Part shown: positions 19,790 through 31,652 of the stretch, piece after piece | How the letters are laid out: every line of letters begins with the position of its first letter | Numbering within the stretch: the stretch's first letter is position 1 | Assembly: GCF_932526225.1 (NCBI RefSeq) | Contig: NC_064040.1 | Coordinates: 2,579,894 to 2,643,893 of the forward strand | Length of the DNA stretch: 64,000 nt | Source: Nematostella vectensis | Taxonomy: Eukaryota; Cnidaria; Anthozoa; Actiniaria; Edwardsiidae | Direction of reading: 5' to 3' | Notes under the pieces: generated by a model | Seen by the model: the letters and a program-made list of their open reading frames with translations, nothing else | What the model was told of the DNA's origin: nothing | Databases searched by the model: none | Translations under genes and position numbers: made by a program

Positions 19790-20163
19790 ATATATTTTCT
19801 TCTTTCCCTAAAGGAAATGTGGATTATTCAAGTCTTGAGGGCGATATGACACACTTGCAAGTGTATTGTTGGATGTAGCTCAGTGGTAGAGCGTCCTCTT
19901 CGCATACTGAAGGCCCGGGGTTCGATCCCCCGCATCTCCGTTAATTTTTTCCCTAGAGAAAATTTGGATTATTAAAGTTTTGATGGTGATATGACAGACT
20001 TGCAAGTGTATTGGGGGATGTAGCTCAGTGGTAGAACGTCCGTCCGCTTTGCATGCGGAAGGCCCGGGGTTCGTTCCCCCGCATCTCCAATATTTGTTTT
20101 CCATTAAGTAAGTGTGGATTATTCAAGTCTTGATGGTGTTATGACACACTTGTCAGTGTATTG

Positions 20164-20235
20164 GGGGATGTAGCTCAGTGGTAGAGCGTCCGGATCGTAT
20201 GCGGAATGCCCGGGGTTCGATCCCCCGCATCTCCA
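20164..20235 (+). tRNA. tRNA-like, alanine body with anticodon CGT (Thr), intact acceptor
   Basis: Loop ATCGTAT gives CGT at 20196-20198 with U33 kept. The stem TCCGG/GCGGA has one G-G mismatch next to the loop. Acceptor (G3:U70), D and T arms are consensus. This is the better-formed of the two CGT types. Confidence 0.72.
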
Positions 20236-21580
20236 ATATTTGCTTTTTTCACCTAGAGGAAATGTGGATTATTAAAGTTTTGATGGTGCTATGACAGACT
20301 TGCAAGTGTATTTGGGGATGTAGCTCAGTGGTAGAGTTTCCGCTTTGCATGCGGAAGGACCGGTGTTCGATTCCCCGCATCTCAAATATTTTTTTCATTA
20401 AAGAAAATTTGGATTATTCAAGTCTTGATGGTAATATGACACGCTTGCAAGTGTATAAGGGGATCTAGCTCAGTGGTAGAGCCTCCGCTTTGCATGCAAA
20501 AGGCCCGGGGTTCAATCCCCCGCATCTCCAATATTTTTTTTTTCCCTAAAGGAAATTTGGATTATTCAAGTCTTGATGGTAATATGACACACTTGCAAGT
20601 GTATTGGGGGATGTAGCTCAGTGGTAGAGCGTCCGCTTCGCATGCGGAAAGCCCGGGGTTCTATCCCCCGCATCTCCAATATTTTCTTTTTTCCCCTAGA
20701 GGAAATATGCGCATTTCAAGTCTTTATGGTGATATTACTCACTTGCAAGTGTATTAGGGGATGTAGCTCAGTGGTAGAGCGTCCGCTTTGCATGCGGAAG
20801 GTCCGTGGTTCGATCCCCCGCATCTCCAATATTTTCTTCTTTCCCTAAAGGAAATGTGGATTATTCAAGTCTTTAGGGTGATATGACACACTTGCAAGTG
20901 TATTGGGGGATGTAGCTCAGTGGTAGAGCGTCCTCTTCGCATGCGGAAGGCACGGGGTTCGATCCCCCGCATCTCCAATATATTTTCTTCTTTCCCTAAA
21001 GGAAATGTGGATTATTCAAGTCTTGAGGGCGATATTACACACTTGCAAGCGTATTGTTGGATGTAGCTCAGTGGTAGAGCGTCCTCTTCGCATGCGGAAG
21101 GCCCGGGGTTCGATCCCCCGCATCTCCATTATTTTTTTCCCTAGAGAAAATTTGGATAATTAAAGTTTTGATGGTGATATGACAGACTTGCAAGTGTATG
21201 GGGGGATGTAGCTCAGTGGTAGAACGTCCGTCCGCTTTGCATGCGGAAGGACCGGGGTTCGTTCCCCCGCATCTCCAATATTTGTTTTCCATTAAGTAAG
21301 TGTGGATTATTCAAGTCTTGATGGTGATATGACACACTTGCAAGTGTATTGGGGGATGTAGCTCAGTGGTAGAGCGTCCTCTTCGCATGCGGAAGGCCCG
21401 GGGTTCGATCCCCGCATCTCCAATATTTGCTTTTTTCCCCTAGAGGAAATATGTGCATTTCAAGTCTTTATGGTGATATGACTCACTTGCAAGTGTATTA
21501 GGGGATGTAGCTCAGTGGTAGAGCGTCCGCTTTGCATGCGGAAGGTCCGGGGTTCGATCCCCCGCATCTCCAATATTTTC

Positions 21581-24500
21581 TTCTTTCCCTAAAGGCTAAA
21601 GGAAATGTGTATTATTCAAGTCTCGAGGGCGATATGACACACTTGCAAGCGTATTGTTGGATGTAGCTCAGTGGTAGAGCGTCCTCTTCGCATGCTGAAG
21701 GCCCGTGGTTCGATCCCCCGCATCTCCATTATTTTTTCCCTAGAGAAAATTTGGATTATTAAAGTTTTGATGGTGATATGACAGACTTGCAAGTGTATTG
21801 GGGGATGTAGCTCAGTGGTAGAACGTCCGTCCGCTTTGCATGCGGAAGGCCCGGGGTTCGTTACCCCGCATCTCCAATATTTTCTGTTTTCCCCTAGAGG
21901 AAATATGGGCATTTCAAGTCTTTATGGTGATATGACTCACTTGCAAGTGTATTAGGGGATGTAGCTCAGTGGTAGAGCGTCCGCTTTGCATGCGGAAGGT
22001 CCGGGGTTTGATCCCCCGCATCTCTAATATTTTCTTTTTTCACCTAGAGGAAATGTGGATTATTCAAGTCTTTATGGTGATATGACTCACTTGCAAGTGT
22101 ATTAGGGGATGTAGCTCAGTGGTAGAGTGTCCGCTTTGCATGCGGAAAGGTCCGGGGTTCGATCTCCCGCATCTCCAATATTTTCTTCTTTACCTAAAGG
22201 AAATGTGGATTATTCAAGTCTTGAGGGCGATATGACACACTTGCAAGGGTATTGTTGGATGTAGCTCAGTGGTAGAGCGTCCTCTTCGCATGCGAAAGGC
22301 CCGGGGTTCGATCCCCCGCATCTCCATTATTTTTTTTTCCCTAGAGAAAATTTGGATTATTAAAGTTTTGATGGTGATATGACAGACTTGCAAGTGTATG
22401 GGGGGATGTAGCTCAGTGGTAGAATTTCCGCTTTGCATGCGGAAGGACCGGTGTTCGATTCCCCGCATCTCCAATATTTTCTTTTTTCACCTAGAGGAAA
22501 TATGGGCATTTCAAGTCTTTATGGTGATATGACTCACTTGCAAGTGTATCAGGGGATGTAGCTCAGTTGTAGAGCGTCCGCTTTGCATGCGGAAGGTCCG
22601 GGATTCGATCCCCCGCATCTCCAATATTTTCTTCTTTCCCTTAAGGAAATGTGGATTATTCAAGTCTTGAGGGTGATATGACACACCTGCAAGTGTATTG
22701 GGTTATGTAGCTCAGTGGTAGAGCGTCCTCTTCGCATGCGGAAGGCCCGGGGTTCGATCCCCCGCATCTCCAATATATTTTCTTCTTTCCCTAAAGGAAA
22801 TGTGGATTATTCAAGTCTTTAGGGCGATATGACACACTTGCAAGCGTATTGTTGGATGTAGCTCAGTGGTAGAGCGTCCTCTTTGCATGCCGAAGGCCCG
22901 GGGTTCGATCCCCCACATCTCCATTATTTGTTTTCCCTAGAGAAAATTTGGATTATTAAAGTTTTGATGGTGATATGACAGACTTGCAAGTGTATTGGGG
23001 GATGTAGCTCAGTGGTAGAACGTCCGTCCGCTTTGCATGCTGAAGGCCCGGGGTTCGTTCCCCCGCATCTCCAATATTTGTTTTCCATTAAGTAAGTGTG
23101 GATTATTCAAGTCTTGATGGTGTTATGACACACTTGTAAGTGTATTGGGGGATGTAGCTCAGTGGTAGAGCGTCCGCTTCGCATGCGGAAGGCCCGGGGT
23201 TCGATCCCCCGCATCTCCAATATTTTCTTTTTTCCCTAAGAGGAAATGTGGATTATTAAAGTTTTGATGGTGCTATGACAGACTTGCAAGTGTATTTGGG
23301 GATGTAGCTCAGTGGTAGAGTTTCCGCTTTGCATGCGGAAGGACCGGTGTTCGATTCCCCGCATCTGAAATATTTTTTCCCTAAAGGAAATTTGGATTAT
23401 GAAACTTTTGAGGGTGATTTGACAAACTTGCAAGGGTATTGTTGGATGTAGCTCAGTGGTAGAGCGTCCTCTTCGCATGCGAAAGGCCCGGGGTTCGATC
23501 CCCCGCATCTCCATTATTTTTTTTTCCCTAGAGAAAATTTGGATTATTAAAGTTTTGATGGTGATATGACAGACTTGCAATTGTATTGGGGGATGTAGCT
23601 CAGTGGTAGAACGTCCGTCCGCTTTGCATGCGGAAGGCCCGGGGTTCGATCCTCGGCATCTTCAATATTTTCTTTTTTCACCTAGAGGAAATGTGGATTA
23701 TTAAAGTTTTGATGGTTCTATGACAGACTTGCAAGTGTATGGGGGGATGTAGCTCAGTGGTAGAGTTTCCGCTTTGCATGCGGAAGGACCGGTGTTCGAT
23801 TCCCCGCATCTCCATTATTTTTTGTCCTAGAGAAAATTTGGATTATTAAAGTTTTGATGGTGATATGACAGACTTGCAAGTGTATTGGGGGATGAAGCTC
23901 AGTGGGAGAACGTCCGCACGCTTTGCATGCGGAGGCCCGGGGTTCGTTCCCCCGCATCTCCAATATTTGTTTTCCATTAAGTAAGTGTGGATTATTCAAG
24001 TCTTGATGGTAATATGACACACTTGCAAGTGTATTGGGGGATGTAGCTCAGTGGTAGAGCGTCCTCTTTGCATGCTGACAGCCCGGGGTTCGATCCCCCG
24101 CATCTGCATTATTTTTTGTCCTAGAGAAAATTTGGATTATAAAAGTTTTGATGGTGATATGACAGACTTGCAAGTGTATTGGGGGATGTAGCTCAGTGGT
24201 AGAACGTCCGTCCGCTTTGCATGCTGAAGGCCCGGGGTTCGTTCCCCCGCATCTCCAATATTTGTTTTCCATTAAGTAAGTGTGGATTATTCAAGTCTTG
24301 ATGGTGTTATGACACACTTGTAAGTGTATTGGGGGATGTAGCTCAGTGGTAGAGCGTCCGCTTCGCATGCTAAAGGCCCGGGGTTCGATCCCCCGCATCT
24401 CCAATATTTTCTTTTTTCCCTAAGGGGAAATGTGGATTATTAAAGTTTTGATGGTGCTATGACAGACTTGCAAGTGTATTTGGGGATGTAGCTCAGTGGT

Positions 24501-25430
24501 AGAGTTTCCGCTTTGCATGCGGAAGGACCGGTGTTCGATTCCCCGCATCTGAAATATTTTTTCCCTAAAGGAAATTTGGATTATGAAACTTTTGAGGGTG
24601 ATTTGACAAACTTGCAAGTGTATTGGGGGATGTAGCTCAGTGGTAGAGCGTCCGCTTTGCATGCGGAAGGTCCGGGGTTCGATCCCCCGCATCTCCAATA
24701 GTTTCTTTTTTTACCTAGAGGAAATGTGGATTATTAAAGTTTTGATGGTGACATGATAGACTTGCAAGTGTATGGGGGGATGTAGCTCAGTGGTAGAGTT
24801 TCCGCTTTGCATGCGGAAGGACCGGTGTTCGATTCCCCGCATCTCAAATATTTTTTTCCCTAAAGGAAATTTGGATTATTCAAGTCTTGATAGTAATATG
24901 ACACACTTGCAAGTGTATTAGGGGATGTAGCTCAGTGGTAGAGCGTCCGCTTTGAAAGCGGAAGGCATGGGGTTTGATCCCACGCATCTCCAATATATTT
25001 TCTTCTTTCCCTAAAGGAAATGTGGATTATTCAAGTCTTGATGGCGATATGACACACTTGCAAGTGTATTGTTGGATGTAGCTCAGTGGTAGAGCGTCCT
25101 CTTCGCATGCTGAAGGCCCGGGGTTCGATCCCCCGCATCTCCATTAATTTTTTCCCTAGAGAAAATTTGGATTATTAAAGTTTTGATGGTGATATGACAG
25201 ACTTGCAAGTGTATTGGGGGATGTAGCTCAGTGGTAGAACGTCCGTCCGCTTTGCATGCGGAAGGCCCGGGGTTCGTTCCCCGCATCTCCAATATTTGTT
25301 TTCCATTAAGTAAGTGTGGATTATTCAAGTCTTGATGGTGTTATGACACACTTGTCAGTGTATTGGGGGATGTAGCTCAGTGGTAGAGCGTCCGGATCGT
25401 ATGCGGAATGCCCGGGGTTCGATCCCCCGC
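21581..25430 (+). repeat. Array block 8: mosaic of other blocks
   Basis: Unit starts: 21657, 21801, 21955, 22105, 22255, 22402, 22552, 22701, 22852, 22998, 23148, 23298, 23442, 23589, 23743, 23888, 24037, 24182, 24332, 24482, 24626, 24776, 24921, 25072, 25217, 25366. Units 21801-22255 match 31710-32164 (+9909), 22552-23298 match 18383-19129, and 24482-25366 match 19129-20164 with one unit (19423) missing. Junctions fall inside units. Confidence 0.82.
24921..24992 (+). tRNA. tRNA-like, anticodon TGA (Ser), block 8 copy
   Basis: TGA at 24953-24955 in the same perfect TCCGC/GCGGA stem as 19718. The T arm has additional changes (CATGGGG, CCCAC). Confidence 0.65.
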
Positions 25431-25437
25431 ATCTCCA
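25366..25437 (+). tRNA. tRNA-like, anticodon CGT (Thr), block 8 copy
   Basis: CGT at 25398-25400. Same body as 20164 with intact acceptor and T arms. Confidence 0.72.
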
Positions 25438-25814
25438 ATATTTTCTTTTTCCCCTAGAGGAAATATGGGCATTTCAGGTCTTTATGGTGATATGACTCAC
25501 TTGCAAGTGTATTAGGGGATGTAGCTCAGTGGTAGAGCGTCCGCTTTGCATGCTAAAGGTCCGGGGTTTGATCCCCTGCATCTCCAATATTTTCTTCTTT
25601 CCCTTAAGGAAATGTGGATTATTCAAGTCTTGAGGGTGATATGACACACTTGCAAGTGTATTGGGGGATGTAGCTCAGTGGTAGAGCGTCCTCTTCGCAT
25701 GCGGAAGGCCCGGGGTTCGATCCCCCGCATCTCCAATATATTTTCTTCTTTCCCTAAAGGAAATGTGGATTATTCAAGTCTTTAGGGCGATATGACACAC
25801 TTGCAAGCGTATTG

Positions 25815-25886
25815 TTGGATGTAGCTCAGTGGTAGAGCGTCCTCTTCGTATGCTGAAGGCCCGGGGTTCGATCCCCCGCATCTCCA
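25815..25886 (+). tRNA. tRNA-like, anticodon CGT (Thr), TTGG family, block 9 copy
   Basis: CGT at 25847-25849; third copy of the 13166 lineage. Confidence 0.65.
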
Positions 25887-27304
25887 TTATTTTTTTTCCC
25901 TAGAGAAAATTTGGATTATTAAAGTTTTGATGGTGATATGACAGACTTGCAAGTATATTGGGGGATGTAGCTCAGTGGTAGAACGTCCGTCCGCTTTGCA
26001 TGCGGAAGGCCCGGGGTCCGTTCCCCCGCATCTCCAATATTTGTTTTCCATTAAGTAAGTGTGGATTATTCAAGTCTTGATGGTGTTATGACACACTTGC
26101 AAGTGTATTGGGGGATGTAGCTCAGTGGTAGAGCGTCCGCTTCGCATGCGGAAGGCCCGGGGTTCGATCCCCCGCATCTCCAATATATTTTCTTCTTTCC
26201 CTAAAGGAAATGTGGATTATTCAAGTCTTTAGGGCGATATGACACACTTGCAAGCGTATTGTTGGATGTAGCTCAGTGGTAGAGCGTCCTCTTTGCATGC
26301 CGAAGGCCCGGGGTTCGATCCCCCGCATCTCCAATATTTTCTTTTCTCCCTAAGAGAAAATTTGGATTATTAAAGTTTTGATGGTGATATGACAGACTTG
26401 CAAGTGTATTTGGGGATGTAGCTCAGTGGTAGAGTTTCCGCTTTGCATGCGGAAGGACCGGTGTTCGATTCCCCGCATCTGAAATATTTTTTTTCCCTAA
26501 GAGGAAATTTGGATTATGAAACTTTTGAGGGTGATTTGACAAACTTGCAAGTGTATTGGGGGATGTAGCTCAGTGGTAGAGCGTCCGCTTTGCATGCGGA
26601 AAGCCCGGGGTCCAATCCCCCGCATCTCCAATATTTACTTTTTTCCCCTAGAGGAAATATGGGCATTTCAAGTCTTTATGGCGATATGACTCACTTGCAA
26701 GTGTATCAGGGGATGTAGCTCAGTGGAAGAGCGTCCGCTTTGCATGCGGAAGGTCCGGGGTTCGATCCCCCGCATCTCCAATATTTTCTTCTTTCCCTTA
26801 AGGAAATGTGGATTATTCAAGTCTTGAGGGTAATATGACACACTTGCAAGTGTATTGGGGGATGTAGCTCAGTGGTAGAGCGTCCTCTTCGCATGCGGAA
26901 GGACCGGTGTTCGATTCCCCGCATCTCAAATATTTTTTTTTCCCTAAAGGAAATTTGGATTATTCAAGTCTTGATGGTGATATGACACACTTGCAAGTGT
27001 ATTGGGGGATGTAGCTCAGTGGTAGAGCGTCCGCTTCGCATGCGGAAAGCCCGGGGTTCGATCCCCCGCATCTCTAATAATTTCTTTTTTCTCCTAGAGG
27101 AAATATGGGCATTTCAAGTCTTTATGGTGATATGACTCACTTGCAAGTGTATTGGGGGATGTAGCTCAGTGGTAGAGCGTCCGCTTTGCATGCGGAAGGT
27201 CCGGGGTTCGATCCCCTGCCTCTCCACTATTTTCTTTTTTCACCTAGAGAAAATGTGGATTATTAAAGTTTTGATGGTGATATGATAGACTTGCAAGTGT
27301 ATGG

Positions 27305-27376
27305 TGGGATGTAGCTCAGTGTTAGAGTTTCCGCTTTCCATGCGGAAGGACCGGTGTTCGATTCCCCGCATCTCAA
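27305..27376 (+). tRNA. tRNA-like, anticodon TCC (Gly), block 9 copy
   Basis: TCC at 27337-27339. The D loop has GTTAG in place of GGTAG, which disturbs the conserved GG. Confidence 0.62.
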
Positions 27377-27598
27377 ATATTTTTTTCCCTAAAGGAAATT
27401 TGGATTATTCAAGTCTTGATGGTAATATGACACACTTGCAAGTGTATTAGGGGATGTAGCTCAGTGGTAGAGCGTCTGCTTTGCATGCGGAAGGTCCGGG
27501 GTTCGATCCCCCGCATCTCAAATACTTTCTTCTTTCCCTTAAGGAAATGTGGATTATTCAAGTCTTTATGGTGATATGACTCATTTGCAAGTGTATTT

Positions 27599-27670
27599 GG
27601 GGATGTAGCTCAGTGGTAGAGCGTCCGCTTTTCATGGGGAAGGTCCGGGGTTCGATCCCCCGCATCTCCA
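27599..27670 (+). tRNA. tRNA-like, anticodon TTC (Glu), block 9 copy
   Basis: TTC at 27631-27633. Here the T loop is the consensus TTCGATC, so apart from the G-G anticodon-stem mismatch every arm is standard. This is the best-formed Glu-anticodon copy. Confidence 0.76.
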
Positions 27671-29383
27671 ATATTTTATTTTTTCACCTAGAGGAAATGT
27701 GGATTATTAAAGTTATGATGGTGATATGACAGACTTGCAAGTGTATTGGAGGATGTAGCTCAGTGGTAGAACGTCCGTCCGCTTTGCATGCGGAAGGCCC
27801 GGGGTTCGTTCCCCCGCATCTCCAATATTTGTTTTCCATTAAGTAAGTGTGGATTATTCAAGTCTTGATGGTGTTATGACACACTTGCAAGTGTATTGGG
27901 GGATGTAGCTCAGTGGTAGAGCGTCCGCTTCGCATGCGGAAAGCCCGGGGTCCAATCCCCCGCATCTCCAATATTTTCTTTTTTCCCCTAGAGGAAATAT
28001 GGGCATTTCAAGTCTTTATGGCGATATGACTCACTTGCAAGTGTATCAGGGGATGTAGCTCAGTGGTAGAGCGTCCGCTTTGCATGCGGAAGGTCCGGGA
28101 TTCGATCCCCCGCATCTCCAATATTTTCTTCTTTCCCTTAAGGAAATGTGGATTATTCAAGTCTTGAGGGTGATATGACACACCTGCAAGTGTATTGGGT
28201 TATGTAGCTCAGTGGTAGAGCGTCCTCTTCGCATGCGGAAGGCCCGGGGTTCGATCCCCCGCATCTCCAATATATTTTCTTCTTTCCCTAAAGGAAATGT
28301 GGATTATTCAAGTCTTTTGGGCGATATGACACACTTGCAAGCGTATTGTTGGATGTAGCTCAGTGGTAGAGCGTCCTCTTTGCATGCCGAAGGCCCGGGG
28401 TTCGATCCCCCACATCTCCATTATTTGTTTTCCCTAGAGAAAATTTGGATTATTAAAGTTTTGATGGTGATATGACAGACTTGCAAGTGTATTGGGGGAT
28501 GTAGCTCAGTGGTAGAACGTCCGTCCGCTTTGCATGCTGAAGGCCCGGGGTTCGTTCCCCCGCATCTCCAATATTTGTTTTCCATTAAGTAAGTGTGGAT
28601 TATTCAAGTCTTGATGGTGTTATGACACACTTGTAAGTGTATTGGGGGATGTAGCTCAGTGGTAGAGCGTCCGCTTCGCATGCGGAAGGCCCGGGGTTCG
28701 ATCCCCCGCATCTCCAATATTTTCTTTTTTCCCTAAGAGGAAATGTGGATTATTAAAGTTTTGATGGTGCTATGACAGACTTGCAAGTGTATTTGGGGAT
28801 GTAGCTCAGTGGTAGAGTTTCCGCTTTGCATGCGGAAGGACCGGTGTTCGATTCCCCGCATCTGAAATATTTTTTCCCTAAAGGAAATTTGGATTATGAA
28901 ACTTTTGAGGGTGATTTGACAAACTTGCAAGTGTATTGGGGGATGTAGCTCAGTGGTAGAGCGTCCGCTTCGCATGCGGAAGGCCCGGGGTTCGATCCCC
29001 CGCATCTCCAATATTTTCTTTTTTCTCCTAGTGGAAATATGGGCATTTCAAGTCTTTATGGTGATATGACTTTCTTGCAAGTGTATTAGGGGATGTAGCT
29101 CAGTGGTAGAGCGTCCGCTTTGCATGCGGAAGGTCCGGGGTTCGATCCCCCGCATCTCCAATATTTTCTTTTTTTACCTAGAGGAAATGTGGATTATTAA
29201 AGTTTTGATGGTGATATGATAGACTTGCAAGTGTATGGGGGGATGTAGCTCAGTGGTAGAGTTTCCGCTTTGCATGCGGAAGGACCGGTGTTCGATTCCC
29301 CGCATCTCAAATATTTTTTTCCCTAAAGGAAATTTGGATTATTCAAGTCTTGATAGTAATATGACACACTTGCAAGTGTATTA

Positions 29384-29455
29384 GGGGATGTAGCTCAGTG
29401 GTAGAGCGTCCGCTTTGAAAGCGGAAGGCACGGGGTTTGATCCCCCGCATCTCCA
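29384..29455 (+). tRNA. tRNA-like, anticodon TGA (Ser), block 10 copy
   Basis: TGA at 29416-29418. The T stem is fully CGGGG/CCCCG here and only C56 to T departs from consensus, making this the best-formed Ser-anticodon copy. Confidence 0.72.
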
Positions 29456-29829
29456 ATATATTTTCTTCTTTCCCTAAAGGAAATGAGGATTATTCAAGTC
29501 TTGAGGGCGATATGACACACTTGCAAGTGTATTGTTGGATGTAGCTCAGTGGTAGAGCGTCCTCTTCGCATGCTGAAGGCCCGGGGTTTGATCCCCCGCA
29601 TCTCCATTAATTTTTTCCCTAGAGAAAATTTGGATTATTAAAGTTTTGATGGTGATATGACAGACTTGCAAGTGTATTGGGGGATGTAGCTCAGTGGTAG
29701 AACGTCCGTCCGCTTTGCATGCGGAAGGCCCGGGGTTCGTTATCCCGCATCTCCAATATTTGTTTTCCATTAAGTAAGTGTGGATTATTCAAGTCTTGAT
29801 GGTGTTATGACACACTTGTCAGTGTATTG

Positions 29830-29901
29830 GGGGATGTAGCTCAGTGGTAGAGCGTCCGGATCGTATGCGGAATGCCCGGGGTTCGATCCCTCGCATCTCC
29901 A
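29830..29901 (+). tRNA. tRNA-like, anticodon CGT (Thr), block 10 copy
   Basis: CGT at 29862-29864. Same body as 20164, with one extra change in the T stem (CCCTCG). Confidence 0.7.
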
Positions 29902-31467
29902 ATATTTTCTTTTTTCACCTAGAGGAAATGTGGATTATTAAAGTTTTGATGGTGCTATGACAGACTTGCAAGTGTATTTGGGGATGTAGCTCAGTAGTAG
30001 AGTTTCCGCTTTGCATGCGGAAGGACCGGTGTTCGATTCCCCGCATCTCAAATATTTTTTTCATTAAAGAAAATTTGGAGTATTCAAGTCTTGATGGTAA
30101 TATGACACGCTTGCAAGTGTATAAGGGGATGTAGCTCAGTGGTAGAGCCTCCGCTTTGCATGCGGAAGGACCGGGGTTCAATCCCCCGCATCTCCAATAT
30201 TTTCTTTTTTCCCTAAAGGAAATTTGGATTATTCAAGTCTTGATGGTAATATGACACACTTGCAAGTGTATTGGGGGATGTAGCTCAGTGGTAGAGCGTC
30301 CGCTTCGCATGCGGAAAGCCCGGGGTTCTATCCCCCGCATCTCCAATATTTTCTTTTTTCCCCTAGAGGAAATATGCGCATTTCAAGTCTTTATGGTGAT
30401 ATTACTCACTTGCAAGTGTATTAGGGGATGTAGCTCAGTGGTAGAGCGTCCGCTTTGCATGCGGAAGGTCCGGGGTTCGATCCCCCGCATCTCCAATATT
30501 TTCTTCTTTCCCTAAAGGAAATGTGGATTATTCAAGTCTTTAGGGTGATATGACACACTTGCAAGTGTATTGGGGGATGTAGCTCAGTGGTAGAGCGTCC
30601 TCTTCGCATGCGGAAGGCACGGGGTTCGATCCCCCGCATCTCCAATATATTTTCTTCTTTCCCTAAAGGAAATGTGGATTATTCAAGTCTTGAGGGCGAT
30701 ATTACACACTTGCAAGCGTATTGTTGGATGTAGCTCAGTGGTAGAGCGTCCTCTTCGCATGCGGAAGGCCCGGGGTTCGATCCCCCGCATCTTCATTATT
30801 TTTTTCCCTAGAGAAAATTTGGATAATTAAAGTTTTGATGGTGATATGACAGACTTGCAAGTGTATGGGGGGATGTAGCTCAGTGGTAGAACGTCCGTCC
30901 GCTTTGCATGCGGAAGGACCGGGGTTCGTTCCCCCGCATCTCCAATATTTGTTTTCCATTAAGTAAGTGTGGATTATTCAAGTCTTGATGGTGATATGAC
31001 ACACTTGCAAGTGTATTGGGGGATGTAGCTCAGTGGTAGAGCGTCCTCTTCGCATGCGGAAGGCCCGGGGTTCGATCCCCGCATCTCCAATATTTTCTTT
31101 TTTCCCCTAGAGGAAATATGGGCATTTCAAGTCTTTATGGTGATATGACTCACTTGCAAGTGTATTAGGGGATGTAGCTCAGTGGTAGAGCGTCCGCTTT
31201 GCATGCGGAAGGTCCGGGGTTCGATCCCCCGCATCTCCAATATTTTCTTCTTTCCCTAAAGGAAATGTGGATTATTCAAGTCTTTAGGGTGATATGACAC
31301 ACTTGCAAGTGTATTGGGGGATGTAGCTCAGTGGTAGAGCGTCCTCTTCGCATGCGGAAGGCACGGGGTTCGATCCCCCGCATCTCCAATATATTTTCTT
31401 CTTTCCCTAAAGGAAATGTGGATTATTCAAGTCTTGAGGGCGATATAACACACTTGCAAGCGTATTG

Positions 31468-31539
31468 TTGGATGTAGCTCATTGGTAGAGCGTCCTCTTA
31501 GCATGCGGAAGGCCCGGGGTTCGATCCCCCGCATCTCCA
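31468..31539 (+). tRNA. tRNA-Ala-like(AGC), TTGG family
   Basis: Loop TTAGCAT gives AGC at 31500-31502, the anticodon form usual for eukaryotic tRNA-Ala but rare here. The D loop is altered (ATTGG) and the acceptor tip is TTGG, so function is doubtful. Copied at 40554. Confidence 0.68.
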
Positions 31540-31613
31540 TTATTTTTTTTCCCTAGAGAAAATTTGGATTATTAAAGTTTTGATGGTGATATGACAGACT
31601 TGCAAGTGTATGG

Positions 31614-31652
31614 GGGGATGTAGCTCAGTGGTAGAACGTCCGTCCGCTTTGC
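31614..31652 (+). pseudogene. tRNA fragment ending in the anticodon loop
   Basis: A 4-nt-insertion unit that runs to CTTTGC in the anticodon loop and then passes via GCTTTCTG into spacer sequence (TGGATTATTC). The 3' half and terminator are missing, so the unit is only 96 bp long. Its copy is at 40700. Confidence 0.9.

Larger units (their letters stand above)
18226..21580 (+). repeat. Array block 7: 23-unit segment, first copy
   Basis: Unit starts: 18233, 18383, 18532, 18683, 18829, 18979, 19129, 19273, 19423, 19573, 19718, 19869, 20014, 20164, 20314, 20459, 20607, 20757, 20906, 21057, 21202, 21352, 21501. All 23 have a partner in block 10 at +9666 or +9667 bp. Units 18383-19129 also recur at 22552-23298 (+4169). 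Confidence 0.88.
25431..27892 (+). repeat. Array block 9: dispersed third copy of the 1789-bp block
   Basis: Unit starts: 25515, 25664, 25815, 25961, 26111, 26262, 26412, 26559, 26709, 26858, 27005, 27155, 27305, 27450, 27599, 27749. Matches block 5 at +10860 up to 26111. Unit 26262 is extra, and matching resumes at +11011 and runs on into block 6 (27450, 27599, 27749). Confidence 0.86.
27893..31240 (+). repeat. Array block 10: 23-unit segment, second copy
   Basis: Unit starts: 27899, 28049, 28198, 28349, 28495, 28645, 28795, 28939, 29089, 29239, 29384, 29535, 29680, 29830, 29980, 30125, 30274, 30424, 30573, 30724, 30869, 31019, 31168. Pairs one-to-one with block 7 with only scattered substitutions. 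Confidence 0.88.
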
